From NCBI RefSeq assembly GCF_002966125.1, contig NZ_CP027062.1:1922001-1986000 (forward strand): 64,000 nt of DNA, written 5' to 3'. Shown here one piece after another: positions 37,401 through 45,219 of the stretch. The notes under the pieces are model-generated. The model had not been told where the DNA came from. It saw only the letters and a list, made by a program, of their open reading frames with translations, and made no database searches. Positions within the stretch are counted from its first letter, which is position 1. Each line of letters begins with the position of its first letter. Source of the stretch: Pukyongia salina. GTDB lineage: Bacteria > Bacteroidota > Bacteroidia > Flavobacteriales > Flavobacteriaceae. The position numbers and the translations under genes were made by a program.

Positions 37401-39178
37401 TCACCTTAACAGGTACCTTTACCGGATTGGAGGGGACATACTATTTCGGCCCGCTGGGTGCCTTTGTCCCTTGTACCGGGGTAACCAAGACCTGGGATGG
37501 TTCTAACTGGAGCCCTGCCGGAGCACCTGGTGGAACAGATATAGTGGTCATCAATGGGAATTATAACACAGCGACACATGGGGATCTTGATGCTTGTACT
37601 TTAACCATTAATTCAGGATTTACCCTTACTGTAAACGCAAATGGTTACCTGAATGTGGATGGAGATATAACTGTATCCGGTACCTTAGACGTAGAACATA
37701 CGGGGAGTGTGGTACAGGTAGACCCTGATGGAGTGGTTACAAATTCCGGTTCGATTAATGTTGATATTACCACCCCTCCTCTTAAAGAACGCGACTTCCT
37801 AATACTGGGTAGCCCTATGAATGCTGAAACCAGGGGAGGTGTCTTCGGAAGCGCTTATAATGTACAGGAATATACCCCGGCTAATTTCATCCCCCATGGT
37901 AGCGTGCCTGCTGGTGGAACAAATTTTGCCGACGACAACTTTAACGATTGGAACGAGATGACCTCCGGTACTCTCAACCCGGGTGAAGGATATCTTGTAT
38001 ATCCTCAGGCGGCGTATATCGATCCGGCTTATGCGGGTCCACCGCCGGTTACCACTATCGCGTTCCCGTTATCCTATACACAGGGAACACTGAACAATGG
38101 AACAATAAATCAATCTATTGTGTACAATGGTGGGTCTAATCCGGACGGAACTCCTAATATCCTGGCTAATCCATACCCTTCGCCTATAAGTGCGAACCTG
38201 TTGGTGTCCAATAACGCCTTGATCAATGAGGTGTATTTCTGGGAACATCTTACCCCGCCAAGTTCATCCACTCCGGGAGCAAATAACATCAATGTCTCCA
38301 TGGATGATATTTCAATGCACAATGGAACGATGGGTGTGCCGGCAGCTAACGATACAGGAACCAGTACCACACCAAATGGTGTGATCTCAACGGCCCAGGG
38401 ATTTGGAATTAAAGCTGGTGCTTCCGGAACGGTTACCTTCACCAACAGTATGCGTCTCACCACTGGGAACACAACTCTTAGAAATAATATCGAAGAAATC
38501 GATAAGATCACCTTGAAAGTAGAGAACGATCAATTCGAGCTAAGAAGTTACACCGGGATTGGTTTCCGAAGTGAAGGAACACCGCAACTCGACCAGAATA
38601 TGGATTCTAACAGACTGGCTACAATGATCGCCCTTTATTCACATCTGGAGGATGGTAGCGAACAGTTAGGAATACAAACACGTGAAAGCTTTGAAACCGG
38701 GATAAAGATCCCTATGGGCTTTGCTTCACAGGTAGATACAGATGCGCTCTATGTGGTCTCCATCAGTAGTATTGAAGGTAGTGAGATAGCCAATGCTCAT
38801 GTCTATCTCGTTGATCACTTAACTAATACAATTACCGATCTTACCCAAGGATCTTACCAGTTCAGTAGTAATAAAGGTACTTTTAATAGCAGGTTTACCT
38901 TACAGTTTGAAAGTGAAAATCTGGGTACCGATGATCTGGCCCTTGAGAAGATCTCAGTTTATCCGAACCCTACAGACAACCTTCTTACTATATTGTCACC
39001 AGGTGCAGGAATAGATGGAGTTGTGATCTATGATCTTCGAGGTAGAAAAGTGGAAGAAGTTAGTCTAAATGGCGAGAGAAGCTACGCCGTAGATATGTCG
39101 GCACTTGGATCGGCTATGTATTTCATCACGATTTCCACCGAGAACGGATCGATCACTAAAAGAGTTATAAAACAATAG
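34412..39178 (+). CDS. Secreted S8 (subtilisin-like) serine protease with T9SS type A sorting domain
   Basis: A 1588-residue exported protein. A signal peptide (MRRLLLVAMLLSLFVGSAQT) and a pro-region precede the peptidase domain with Asp143 (HVWDGG), His178 (NSFHAQHVTGT), oxyanion Asn272 (KSAGNDG) and nucleophile Ser368 (GTSMSAPNTTG), all four catalytic-site elements. A P-domain-like segment follows (about 440-550), then a Calx-beta repeat (TNGVDYEI to TITMNDDD, about 570-680), a carbohydrate-binding-like module (about 690-850), and beta-rich repeats. The last 75 residues are a Por-secretion tail (ISVYPNPTDN, VIYDLRGRKV, MYFITISTENGS). It should leave the cell through T9SS. It has its own promoter and terminator. 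The substrate is unknown. Confidence 0.93.
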   Translation: MRRLLLVAMLLSLFVGSAQTLQRSEDANPRKTDSTKYSKQIKAIVDSYDQTALADLLLANDAKERAEKQDALAYALVKNIPVKKYNPDGTFDELQKIAADGTPIYYTLHNVNAAISTRANFLNTGGGLGLTVDGNGMTAHVWDGGPTRPTHEAFDGPGGTNRVTINDGNTTLDGNSFHAQHVTGTILASGQPDASSKGMAWQATALTHDWNSDLTEATAEAMAGMLLSNHSYGYNATAIPDAWFGQYGSDARDWDQLLYNSPYYLQIKSAGNDGSNDSANALPLDGQSAYDKLNGDACAKNNLVIANGQDASVNATTGALISVTRNSGSSEGPTDDYRIKPDIMANGTSLRSTLETSDSAYGNLTGTSMSAPNTTGTLLLLQEHYNDVNGSFMKAATLKGLALHTADDVAPSGPDAQTGWGQLNAKFAAETISASPTTALISELNLTNGGTYQITIQSDGVNPLMASISWTDPAGVANSGTNSNTPALVNDLDLRLNNGTTYTPWRLTGVTTNGTGDNIVDPYERIDISGASGQYTLTVTHKGSLTNGSQDFSLIVTGGTIAASSPEISYGTTTTTSTEGTDCSFTDVVVPLNIAMAPSQNADVTFSVNGGTATNGVDYEILTPSVTFLQGQTASQNLTVRFYNDGVVESPETAIIDFTVNANGGDATANPAADSLTITMNDDDAVPAVSTDVTLFTEDFEDWTGWLNADRDGDGNVWVSISFSSGGYTGFSGNFAGSETDLTILGGTGSANADNYLISPQVSIPSNTTNTAFNFSVGGFNSVEHYRLQWTTDISTYGTIDAGVILEERNSISGDGEIRTVNRTDLAGQTGYFVIRHYNSSANNGLLLFDGLSIVATTETPVQTAVNSGTSDQTDVPGSGTMYADDSSSGSIMLAINNTGGDDYGCVTSHVSRAGTSAQAYMGSTSPNLVMDKTFNISTANSVATGNTSITFYFTEAEVAGWEAAAPGARANLVAARDDGSSVETSTLVIGAFGSHVTLTGTFTGLEGTYYFGPLGAFVPCTGVTKTWDGSNWSPAGAPGGTDIVVINGNYNTATHGDLDACTLTINSGFTLTVNANGYLNVDGDITVSGTLDVEHTGSVVQVDPDGVVTNSGSINVDITTPPLKERDFLILGSPMNAETRGGVFGSAYNVQEYTPANFIPHGSVPAGGTNFADDNFNDWNEMTSGTLNPGEGYLVYPQAAYIDPAYAGPPPVTTIAFPLSYTQGTLNNGTINQSIVYNGGSNPDGTPNILANPYPSPISANLLVSNNALINEVYFWEHLTPPSSSTPGANNINVSMDDISMHNGTMGVPAANDTGTSTTPNGVISTAQGFGIKAGASGTVTFTNSMRLTTGNTTLRNNIEEIDKITLKVENDQFELRSYTGIGFRSEGTPQLDQNMDSNRLATMIALYSHLEDGSEQLGIQTRESFETGIKIPMGFASQVDTDALYVVSISSIEGSEIANAHVYLVDHLTNTITDLTQGSYQFSSNKGTFNSRFTLQFESENLGTDDLALEKISVYPNPTDNLLTILSPGAGIDGVVIYDLRGRKVEEVSLNGERSYAVDMSALGSAMYFITISTENGSITKRVIKQ

Positions 39179-39195
39179 AGAATCTAAAACTATTT

Positions 39196-39228
39196 GAAAA
39201 ACCGCCTTTTAACAAGGCGGTTTTTTTA
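39196..39228 (+). terminator. Terminator of the S8 protease gene
   Basis: Stem AACCGCCTT (39200-39208) pairs with AAGGCGGTT (39214-39222) with a 5-base loop and a T7 tail. Confidence 0.92.
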
Positions 39229-39268
39229 TGTTTAAAAAATATTGTTCTTCAAATTCTGTTCTACAAGT

Positions 39269-40135
39269 ATGAAGAAATACATTATTGGTTTTATTTTATT
39301 AGGCTTCGCCTTGTTTTTCTTCGGAACCGATAAAGGCAGAATGGCCAAACAAGTGGCCAAAAGCTATCTCGTTAAACCGGTTTATATCAATGAGGAAGGA
39401 ACTACAATTTCACAACGATGCCTGCTTCCTGAAGGATTTGTACGTACATCTTATCCTGAAGGATCTTTTCAAAATTATCTACAGCAATACCGCTTGAAAC
39501 CATTTGGTGCCAAAGTGATTAATTATAACGGAGAGGATTACTTGTACCAAGGGGGGCATGTTGGTGTCTTGGAACTCCCCGTGCCCGATAATGGACTTCA
39601 GCAATGTGCAGATGCGTTAATACGGATCAGGTCGGAGTATTTATGGCAGCAGAACAGAAAGCAAGAGATCGGCTTTAACTTTACTTCAGGCCATTATTGT
39701 TCCTGGCAGCAATATGCCGATGGGTTTCGGCCTATAATAGATGGAAACAAGGTGACTTTCAGAAAAACGGCCGCAAAGGATCATTCAGAAGCTAATTTCT
39801 ATAGATATCTTAATTTAATCTTCATGTATTCAGGAACGCTATCTCTGTACGACGAATTACCACAGGTAAAAGCCGTGGATGAGGTGGAGGTAGGAGATAT
39901 GCTCATTTATCCCGGTAGTCCGGGTCATGTGATCATGGTTGTGGACAAGGCAATGCACACTAACGGCAGGAAATTGTTTATTTTTGCACAGGGAAATACA
40001 CCCGCCCAGAGTGTGCATGTATTGAAGAATCCAAACGATGGCAATTTGAGTCCGTGGTATGAGATAGAGATTGGTGAATATTTGGAAATTCCCACCTATT
40101 ATTTTAATGAAGTAAAATTTGTGCGATTTAAATAA
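39269..40135 (+). CDS. DUF4846 exported protein
   Basis: A 288-residue protein. ATG 39269 is preferred over the upstream frame opening at 39242 because it starts a signal or anchor segment (MKKYIIGFILLGFALFFFG). The DUF4846 body includes LPEGFVRTSYPEGSFQNYL, YNGEDYLYQGGHVGVL, QQCADALIRIRSEYLW and the C-terminal VEVGDMLIYPGSPGHVIMVVD, which resembles an NlpC/P60-like core with a Cys in HYCSWQQYADG and a late His (GHV). Peptidoglycan or amide hydrolysis is thus possible but unproven. The stop overlaps the next start by one base (TAATG). Confidence 0.82.
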   Translation: MKKYIIGFILLGFALFFFGTDKGRMAKQVAKSYLVKPVYINEEGTTISQRCLLPEGFVRTSYPEGSFQNYLQQYRLKPFGAKVINYNGEDYLYQGGHVGVLELPVPDNGLQQCADALIRIRSEYLWQQNRKQEIGFNFTSGHYCSWQQYADGFRPIIDGNKVTFRKTAAKDHSEANFYRYLNLIFMYSGTLSLYDELPQVKAVDEVEVGDMLIYPGSPGHVIMVVDKAMHTNGRKLFIFAQGNTPAQSVHVLKNPNDGNLSPWYEIEIGEYLEIPTYYFNEVKFVRFK

Positions 40136-40494
40136 TGTCTGAACCATTAACAAAACAAGAGTTACATTACCTCGCCATGAACATTGTTGGCAAGGATCTG
40201 GAAGAACAGGGTTTCGAATTTTTAGGCGTGAATAGCGAACTTAAAAAGGACCCCCAGTTTGTCGCATTGAAAAACAAGGATCTCCACTTTGTGATCGTTA
40301 GAGCCACTTCATACCCTCAGGACGCACATGTCTACGACCCCGTACTCATGGAAACCATAAAAGCGCATGCGGCAAAGTTTGAGGCTAAAACTTATTATGC
40401 AGGGGTAGGCCTGGGGCATGGTTCAGATTATGCAAAGCCGGTTATTAAAGACGAAGATTACACGCTGGTGTATAAAGGTATTCAGGAAGTATGA
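40135..40494 (+). CDS. Small conserved hypothetical protein
   Basis: A 119-residue soluble alpha/beta protein without signal peptide or membrane segment. Its visible features are an N-terminal helix (LTKQELHYLAMNIVGKDLEE), an acidic middle strand pattern with HFVIVRATSYP, and GVGLGHGSDYAKPV near the end. I do not recognise a catalytic motif. Homologues are sometimes annotated as an NqrF subunit, but it has no ferredoxin Cys or flavin motif. It is tightly packed between the DUF4846 gene (1-base overlap) and apbE (ATGA overlap), so it is part of a three-gene operon. Confidence 0.8.
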   Translation: MSEPLTKQELHYLAMNIVGKDLEEQGFEFLGVNSELKKDPQFVALKNKDLHFVIVRATSYPQDAHVYDPVLMETIKAHAAKFEAKTYYAGVGLGHGSDYAKPVIKDEDYTLVYKGIQEV

Positions 40495-41504
40495 GACAGT
40501 TTACCGCTTTCGCGATCTGCCTGTTGGCAGTCTTTTCCTGCGAAAAGGAACCACAGCCTCCCGGAGTGTTAAGTGGTGAAGCATTTGGAACTACCTATAA
40601 TATATATTATTATGCAAATAATGAGTTCGATGCCGTTAAAGGAGTGGATTCTGTAATATATGCGGTGAATCGTTCGGTGAGTACTTATATGCCTCAAAGC
40701 GATATTAGCCGTATAAATAAGGGAGATTCTACCTTAGTGGTAGATAATATTTTCAAAGAGGTTTTTATGCTTTCTGAAGAGGTTTTTATTGCTTCGGAAG
40801 GGTATTTCGATCCAACCATAGGGGTGCTGCGAAACGCGTATGGCTTTGGAGATGTAGCACCTCTATCCGAAATTAATGAGGTTACCCTGGATTCGCTGCG
40901 AGCATTCGTTGGATTTGATAAAGTTAGCCTTACTTCCGAAGGGACCATTAAGAAACAACGGCCCGAGATCTATTTCGATTTTAATGCTGTGGCAAAAGGG
41001 TATGGTATTGATCAACTTGGTGCGTATTTCAGCTCCAAAGGCGTTACGGATTTCCTGATAGAACTTGGAGGCGAGATCCTCGCAGCGGGTAGTAATACCC
41101 ATAAGGGACAACCCTGGGTTGTGGGAGTAGAATCGGTAAGCTCTGATCTTGAGAACCGGGGATACGATGCGTTGGTTTACCTCACAGATGAGGCTATGGC
41201 GTCATCCGGTAATTACAGGAAATACCGTATTGATCCGGCAACCGGTAAAAAATATGTTCATACCATCGATCCTTTAACCGGGATGGCAAAAGAAAGTAAC
41301 CTTACCAGTGCTACTTTAATTGCCTCCAATTGTGCTACCGCCGATGCGTACGCCACAGCTTTTATGGCTATGGGGCTGGAACGCAGTAAGCGCTTGCTGG
41401 AAAATTCGGAAGAATTGGAAGCGTATCTCACCTACATGGACACAACGGGTTCTCCCGAGGTATATATGACCGAGGGTTTCAGAAAAAAAATAAAAAAAGA
41501 TTAA
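40491..41504 (+). CDS. apbE: FAD:protein FMN transferase
   Basis: A 337-residue flavin transferase that cleaves FAD and joins FMN to a Thr of target proteins such as NqrB and NqrC. A lipobox (LLAVFSC, Cys17) predicts a lipoprotein on the periplasmic side, where the NqrB/C targets lie. Family motifs are GTTYNIYYYA, FDFNAVAKGYGIDQL, LIELGGEILAAG, and the C-terminal HTIDPLTGMAKESNL with ASNCATADAYATAFMAMG, including the metal and Asp/Thr sites. The start is fixed by the ATGA overlap with the preceding gene. It converges with the T9SS type B gene with a 4-base overlap. Confidence 0.96.
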   Translation: MRQFTAFAICLLAVFSCEKEPQPPGVLSGEAFGTTYNIYYYANNEFDAVKGVDSVIYAVNRSVSTYMPQSDISRINKGDSTLVVDNIFKEVFMLSEEVFIASEGYFDPTIGVLRNAYGFGDVAPLSEINEVTLDSLRAFVGFDKVSLTSEGTIKKQRPEIYFDFNAVAKGYGIDQLGAYFSSKGVTDFLIELGGEILAAGSNTHKGQPWVVGVESVSSDLENRGYDALVYLTDEAMASSGNYRKYRIDPATGKKYVHTIDPLTGMAKESNLTSATLIASNCATADAYATAFMAMGLERSKRLLENSEELEAYLTYMDTTGSPEVYMTEGFRKKIKKD

Positions 41505-43036
41505 CGCTTCAGTGTGAAATGGCCACGAACTTCCCGGCCGTCGTTCATAATTATAGAGAACCAATAGTCGTTTGAAGGAACGGCAACCCCATTGTCATCG
41601 GTACCATCCCAACCAACCATATCTAATCTAATGCCGTTGAGCACTCTGCCATAGCGGTCGAAAATAAGGATCTTACTACCCGGAAATTCCCAAATACCTT
41701 CAATTTGCCACGTATCGTTGATACCATCACCATTCGGGGTAAAAAATCGTGGATAGTCGAGCACGAGGATCTCCACTTCGATCGCACCACAACCCTTTTT
41801 ATCGCGTACAGTTATGGTATGATACCCTCTTCTCAATCCATCGAAGAAATTTTCGTCCTGAAAAGGAAGCAGGTCGTCCAACTGAAACTGATAATCGCCA
41901 TTTCCCTCTACACTAATGGTGGCTCTATTATCCATTCCCCTGAAATCTTCTACTACCACATCGGTTATGGTTGCGATCTCGGAGGAATTCACAAAAGTGG
42001 ACGCACGAACCTTACATCCCTGTGTATCGGTAACATTTACCCAGTAATCACCTCCGTCGGTAATCTCTATAGCGTACAGGTTTGGGCCTTCCTCTCCTGT
42101 GCTCCATTGGTAGTAGGCAAAACCAGCCTGGGTGGCTAGTGTTACAGGATCGGAGCTATTATTGCATACAAAAAGGTCGTCTGGTAAGGTTACAGTAAAG
42201 GGTTCTTCTACTCGTATCTCGAAATCGTTTATATCTACACAGCCCGAATTATTATTCTCTACACGGTAATAGATTTTCATGGGATTGGCAATATTCGTGT
42301 ACGGACTAACAATGGGGTTGATCCCTATATTGGCGTCGTTCAGGGATTGGTGGAAGGTCACTGTCATATTTGTCTGGCCTTGCAGGATGTCTGGAATAAG
42401 GGGATCGAAATTAAACTCGGTTGCCCCATCTACTATCTCATCCATCTCACATGTTGCCAGATCTGTAACCGGGTAAGCGAAGGGTTGTTCGGGTAGCACA
42501 GCCGAACCTGTCATTTCCATAGAAAATCCTCCCGATCCATGTGGACGGTCTATAAGTACCAGGTATTCTTCTCCTGCAAGCACATCGAGGTATTGCAGGT
42601 ATCCGTTTCCGTCTTCTCCCGGACCTTCAAAATGATCGGTTTCGGTTAAGTTTAATCCGGTATTGGCAGACACACCTGCATTTTGAGGATTCGTGCTGGA
42701 ACACCTAATTGCACTGCCAAGCATATCACAGCTTACATTTGGACCATAGATGGCGAAGTCATAGTCTGCCGAACTACTATCCGGTATAAGATCGAAGGTG
42801 AGTTGTCCCGATTCTTCGATCACGAATCGCAGCCAAATGGTATTATTATTAAAATCGTAACAAGGCGGACGAATATTGCCGGGAAGGGAGAACTCGTCGA
42901 AACCTACCCCGTCCGGTTCCAATCCAAAGGAGGTGTTCCCACATACAAGGATCGCATTGGTACAGTCGCTGGGACTTTGCCCTAGTGCGATGGTACCAAC
43001 AAGAATTGCGATTAATATGTAGCTAAAACGGTACAT
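41501..43036 (-). CDS. Secreted protein with gliding-motility-type C-terminal domain (T9SS type B sorting)
   Basis: A 511-residue exported protein with signal peptide (MYRFSYILIAILVGTIALG). The N-terminal part has SPSDCTNAILVCGN and a beta-sandwich reminiscent of pre-peptidase or CUB-like modules (ESGQLTFDLIPD, DYDFAIYGP). Its middle resembles Ig-like repeats (TVFHQSLNDAN; YYWSTGEE-type motif as YYQWSTGEEGPNLYAI). The last 85 residues carry RFFTPNGDGINDTW, ILIFDRYGRVL, WDGTDDNGVAVPSNDYWF, the type B sorting domain. It is likely surface-exposed or released; no catalytic motif is seen. An exact -7 box lies 15 bases upstream. Confidence 0.9.
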   Translation of the reverse strand: MYRFSYILIAILVGTIALGQSPSDCTNAILVCGNTSFGLEPDGVGFDEFSLPGNIRPPCYDFNNNTIWLRFVIEESGQLTFDLIPDSSSADYDFAIYGPNVSCDMLGSAIRCSSTNPQNAGVSANTGLNLTETDHFEGPGEDGNGYLQYLDVLAGEEYLVLIDRPHGSGGFSMEMTGSAVLPEQPFAYPVTDLATCEMDEIVDGATEFNFDPLIPDILQGQTNMTVTFHQSLNDANIGINPIVSPYTNIANPMKIYYRVENNNSGCVDINDFEIRVEEPFTVTLPDDLFVCNNSSDPVTLATQAGFAYYQWSTGEEGPNLYAIEITDGGDYWVNVTDTQGCKVRASTFVNSSEIATITDVVVEDFRGMDNRATISVEGNGDYQFQLDDLLPFQDENFFDGLRRGYHTITVRDKKGCGAIEVEILVLDYPRFFTPNGDGINDTWQIEGIWEFPGSKILIFDRYGRVLNGIRLDMVGWDGTDDNGVAVPSNDYWFSIIMNDGREVRGHFTLKR

Positions 43037-43051
43037 GGGTTCTTACAACGA

Positions 43052-43059
43052 CAAAGGTA
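43052..43059 (-). promoter_or_regulatory. Promoter -7 box of the T9SS type B gene
   Basis: Minus-strand TACCTTTG, an exact TAnnTTTG, 15 bases before the ATG. Confidence 0.6.
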
Positions 43060-43156
43060 GTCAACATAAAAGTAGCTAAGCGGTAGAGAAAACACAAAGA
43101 AAGAGGGTCGCTGTTTATAAATTCAGACTATTGGCGGGTAGTAGCGAAGTACAGTA

Positions 43157-43924
43157 TTATAACTTTTTACAAACCGGTAAAAGTTCGCCCTTGGCCAGGC
43201 GATATCTGTCGATCTGTTCATCGGTAAACGAAGAAGTGTAATCCCGGGCTTCTACTATAAATCCGGTTGCCTCTAATTTCTCAAAATAATCCATTCCATA
43301 CACCCGTACATGATCATACTGCCCGAAAATACGTGCTCTTTCCTTTGGATCTGTGATGGAATCATCCTCGAAAGTAGTGTTCCGGTCACGATCGTATGGC
43401 ACTTGTAGAATAGCCGTTCCACCGGGAGCCAGGACCCGGTACAGTTCTTTCATAGCCTTCATATCTTCAGGGATATGTTCCAGGACGTGGTTGCAGATAA
43501 TGAAGTTAAAACTATTATCATCGAAGGGTAAATTGCAAATATCGGCTTTTACATCGGCGATGGGCGAATTGAGGTCTGTAGTGGTATAATCCAGGTGTTT
43601 TATTTTTCTGAATCGTTTCAGAAAAGCTTGCTCTGGTGCAAAATGAAGTAGTTTCTGTGGCTGTGTAAAAAGATCTGTTTCATTCTGAAGGTATAGCCAG
43701 CACAGACGATGGCGTTCCAGGGAAAGTGTTCCGGGCGCGAGCACATTCTCCCGCACTTTCTCGTAACCATAGGGAAGGAATTTTCGATAAGAATTCCCAT
43801 CGATGGGATCGGTGTACTTGTTTCCTCTTAGAAAAAAAGCCAGTATAGGGCGCGCTACATAGCTGAGGCGAATTAAAAACGGTCTAGGAAATAGATTCAG
43901 AAAAAATTTAAAGATTTTTTGCAT
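43157..43924 (-). CDS. Class I SAM-dependent methyltransferase, target unknown
   Basis: A 255-residue soluble protein with a Methyltransf_11-type core: KLLHFAPEQAFLKRF in place of the usual glycine-rich motif I, ADICNLPFDDNSFNFIICNH (motif II and III region), and VLEHIPEDMKAMKELYRVL followed by APGGTAILQVPY. The N-terminal 60 residues contain a basic helix and FLRGNKYTDPIDG, seen in proteins that methylate lipid or small molecules. The weak motif I makes SAM binding slightly uncertain. It follows map by 11 bases on the minus strand. Confidence 0.82.
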   Translation of the reverse strand: MQKIFKFFLNLFPRPFLIRLSYVARPILAFFLRGNKYTDPIDGNSYRKFLPYGYEKVRENVLAPGTLSLERHRLCWLYLQNETDLFTQPQKLLHFAPEQAFLKRFRKIKHLDYTTTDLNSPIADVKADICNLPFDDNSFNFIICNHVLEHIPEDMKAMKELYRVLAPGGTAILQVPYDRDRNTTFEDDSITDPKERARIFGQYDHVRVYGMDYFEKLEATGFIVEARDYTSSFTDEQIDRYRLAKGELLPVCKKL

Positions 43925-43935
43925 GGTCTGGCTTG

Positions 43936-44754
43936 TTAAAGCACTAATTCCTTCTGCCTGAATTCTTTCTCTTCATCACTTTGAATACCGAGGGCTTCAT
44001 ATACATAGGCAAAGGTGGAAAGCAATTCCGGTTTGCCATCTACAAGGGCGACATCGTGTTCGAAATGCGCACTGGGTTTACCATCCAGGGTTACAATGGT
44101 CCAACCGTCTTTCAACTGTTTTACTTTATGGGTTCCCATGTTGATCATAGGTTCGATGGCAATGGTCATTCCTTCGATAAATTTCTTACCTCTCCCGCGT
44201 TTGCCGTAATTTGGGATCTCCGGATCTTCATGAAGTTTGGTACCAAGGCCGTGACCTACCAATTCCCGAACCACTCCATAACCGAAGGACTCGCAATAAT
44301 TCTGGATAGCATAACCAATATCACCAACGCGATTCCCTTTTTTAAACTGCCTGATACCACGATAAAGAGATTCTTTGGTTACTTCAAGTAATTTTCTAGT
44401 CTCTGGAGCAACTTCTCCCACTTCGAAAGTATAGGCGTGGTCTCCATAAAATCCGTGTAATACAGCACCACAATCAATGGCTACAATATCGCCTTCTTCC
44501 AGAGGAATATCGGTAGGGAGTCCGTGAACCACGGCTTCGTTAACACTGGTGAGGAGAGTAGAAGGGCAATCGTATAAACCAAGAAACCCGGGAACTGCCC
44601 CTAAGTCGCGAATAAAAGCCTCGGCCTTCTCGTTTAGGCTATTTGTGGTCACACCTGGTTTAACTTCACTGGCCAGCATACCCAAGGTCTTTGAAACCAC
44701 TAGGGCGGCTTCTCGCATTAGTTCTATTTCTTCAGAGGTTTTAGGTATGATCAT
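43936..44754 (-). CDS. map: Methionine aminopeptidase type I
   Basis: A 272-residue metalloprotease that removes the initiator Met from nascent proteins. The dinuclear metal ligands are recognisable: Asp in AIDCGAVLHG, Asp in FYGDHAYTF, His in LVGHGLGTKLHEDPEIPNYG and Glu in MTIAIEPMI, with the last Glu in SAHFEHDVALV. The length is the normal type I range without an N-terminal SH3 extension. It lies within a minus-strand run behind a small HAD phosphatase gene, 9 bases downstream. Confidence 0.97.
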   Translation of the reverse strand: MIIPKTSEEIELMREAALVVSKTLGMLASEVKPGVTTNSLNEKAEAFIRDLGAVPGFLGLYDCPSTLLTSVNEAVVHGLPTDIPLEEGDIVAIDCGAVLHGFYGDHAYTFEVGEVAPETRKLLEVTKESLYRGIRQFKKGNRVGDIGYAIQNYCESFGYGVVRELVGHGLGTKLHEDPEIPNYGKRGRGKKFIEGMTIAIEPMINMGTHKVKQLKDGWTIVTLDGKPSAHFEHDVALVDGKPELLSTFAYVYEALGIQSDEEKEFRQKELVL

Positions 44755-44763
44755 ACATCTTAT

Positions 44764-45165
44764 TTAAAATGGGAACCAGCTTTTCTTTTGTTTTTTGGTC
44801 TTAACTTCAGGTGGTTTTTCACCTATGAGTAACTGATATATTTCACCCCAGCCTTTCAATCCCCCAATATTGCGATCGTCGATAAAATAATCGGCGTTGA
44901 TCTTTCTGCTGTATTTTGGGTCGAAGGTCTCTTCAGGGAAACTTTTATTCACTGCGTAGAAAGTTATTCCGTTTTCCTTACAAAAAGCTACCGCGTCATC
45001 CAGATGTTTACCATTCCGATAGGTCCAGAGAATTAATCTATGTCCTTCTTCCTGAAGTTTCTTCATGGTTTCGAAAGCAAAGATTACTGGTTTTCCTATT
45101 CCTGGATATTCATCTTCCACGATTGTTCCATCGAAATCTACCGCGATGGTATACGTCTCCTTCAT
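44764..45165 (-). CDS. Small HAD-type phosphatase, BT0820 family
   Basis: A 133-residue haloacid-dehalogenase-like hydrolase of the BT0820 type. Motif I DFDGTIVEDEYPG has the nucleophile Asp and the second acid-base Asp, motif II is LILWTYRNG, and motif IV is YFIDDRNIGG. The mini-HAD length means no cap domain. The C-terminal 25 residues are Lys-rich and unstructured (EVKTKKQKKSWF). The substrate is not known. An exact -7 box lies 20 bases upstream, suggesting it heads a transcript with map and the methyltransferase. Confidence 0.88.
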   Translation of the reverse strand: MKETYTIAVDFDGTIVEDEYPGIGKPVIFAFETMKKLQEEGHRLILWTYRNGKHLDDAVAFCKENGITFYAVNKSFPEETFDPKYSRKINADYFIDDRNIGGLKGWGEIYQLLIGEKPPEVKTKKQKKSWFPF

Positions 45166-45185
45166 GCTAACTGTAGGTTAAACGG

Positions 45186-45193
45186 CAAAAATA
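45186..45193 (-). promoter_or_regulatory. Promoter -7 box of the HAD-map operon
   Basis: Minus-strand TATTTTTG, an exact TAnnTTTG, 20 bases before the HAD gene ATG. Confidence 0.55.
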
Positions 45194-45219
45194 CAAAGAA
45201 ATCTAACGATACTGAAAGA

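Noticed and set aside
34412-39178. A frameshift or fusion of two genes in the 1588-residue protease
   Set aside because: The frame is continuous, the module order is normal for T9SS cargo, and there is one signal peptide and one sorting tail.
40135-40494. Reading the small protein as an NqrF subunit
   Set aside because: It has none of the ferredoxin Cys, FAD or NADH motifs, all of which are in the true nqrF at 32934-34238.
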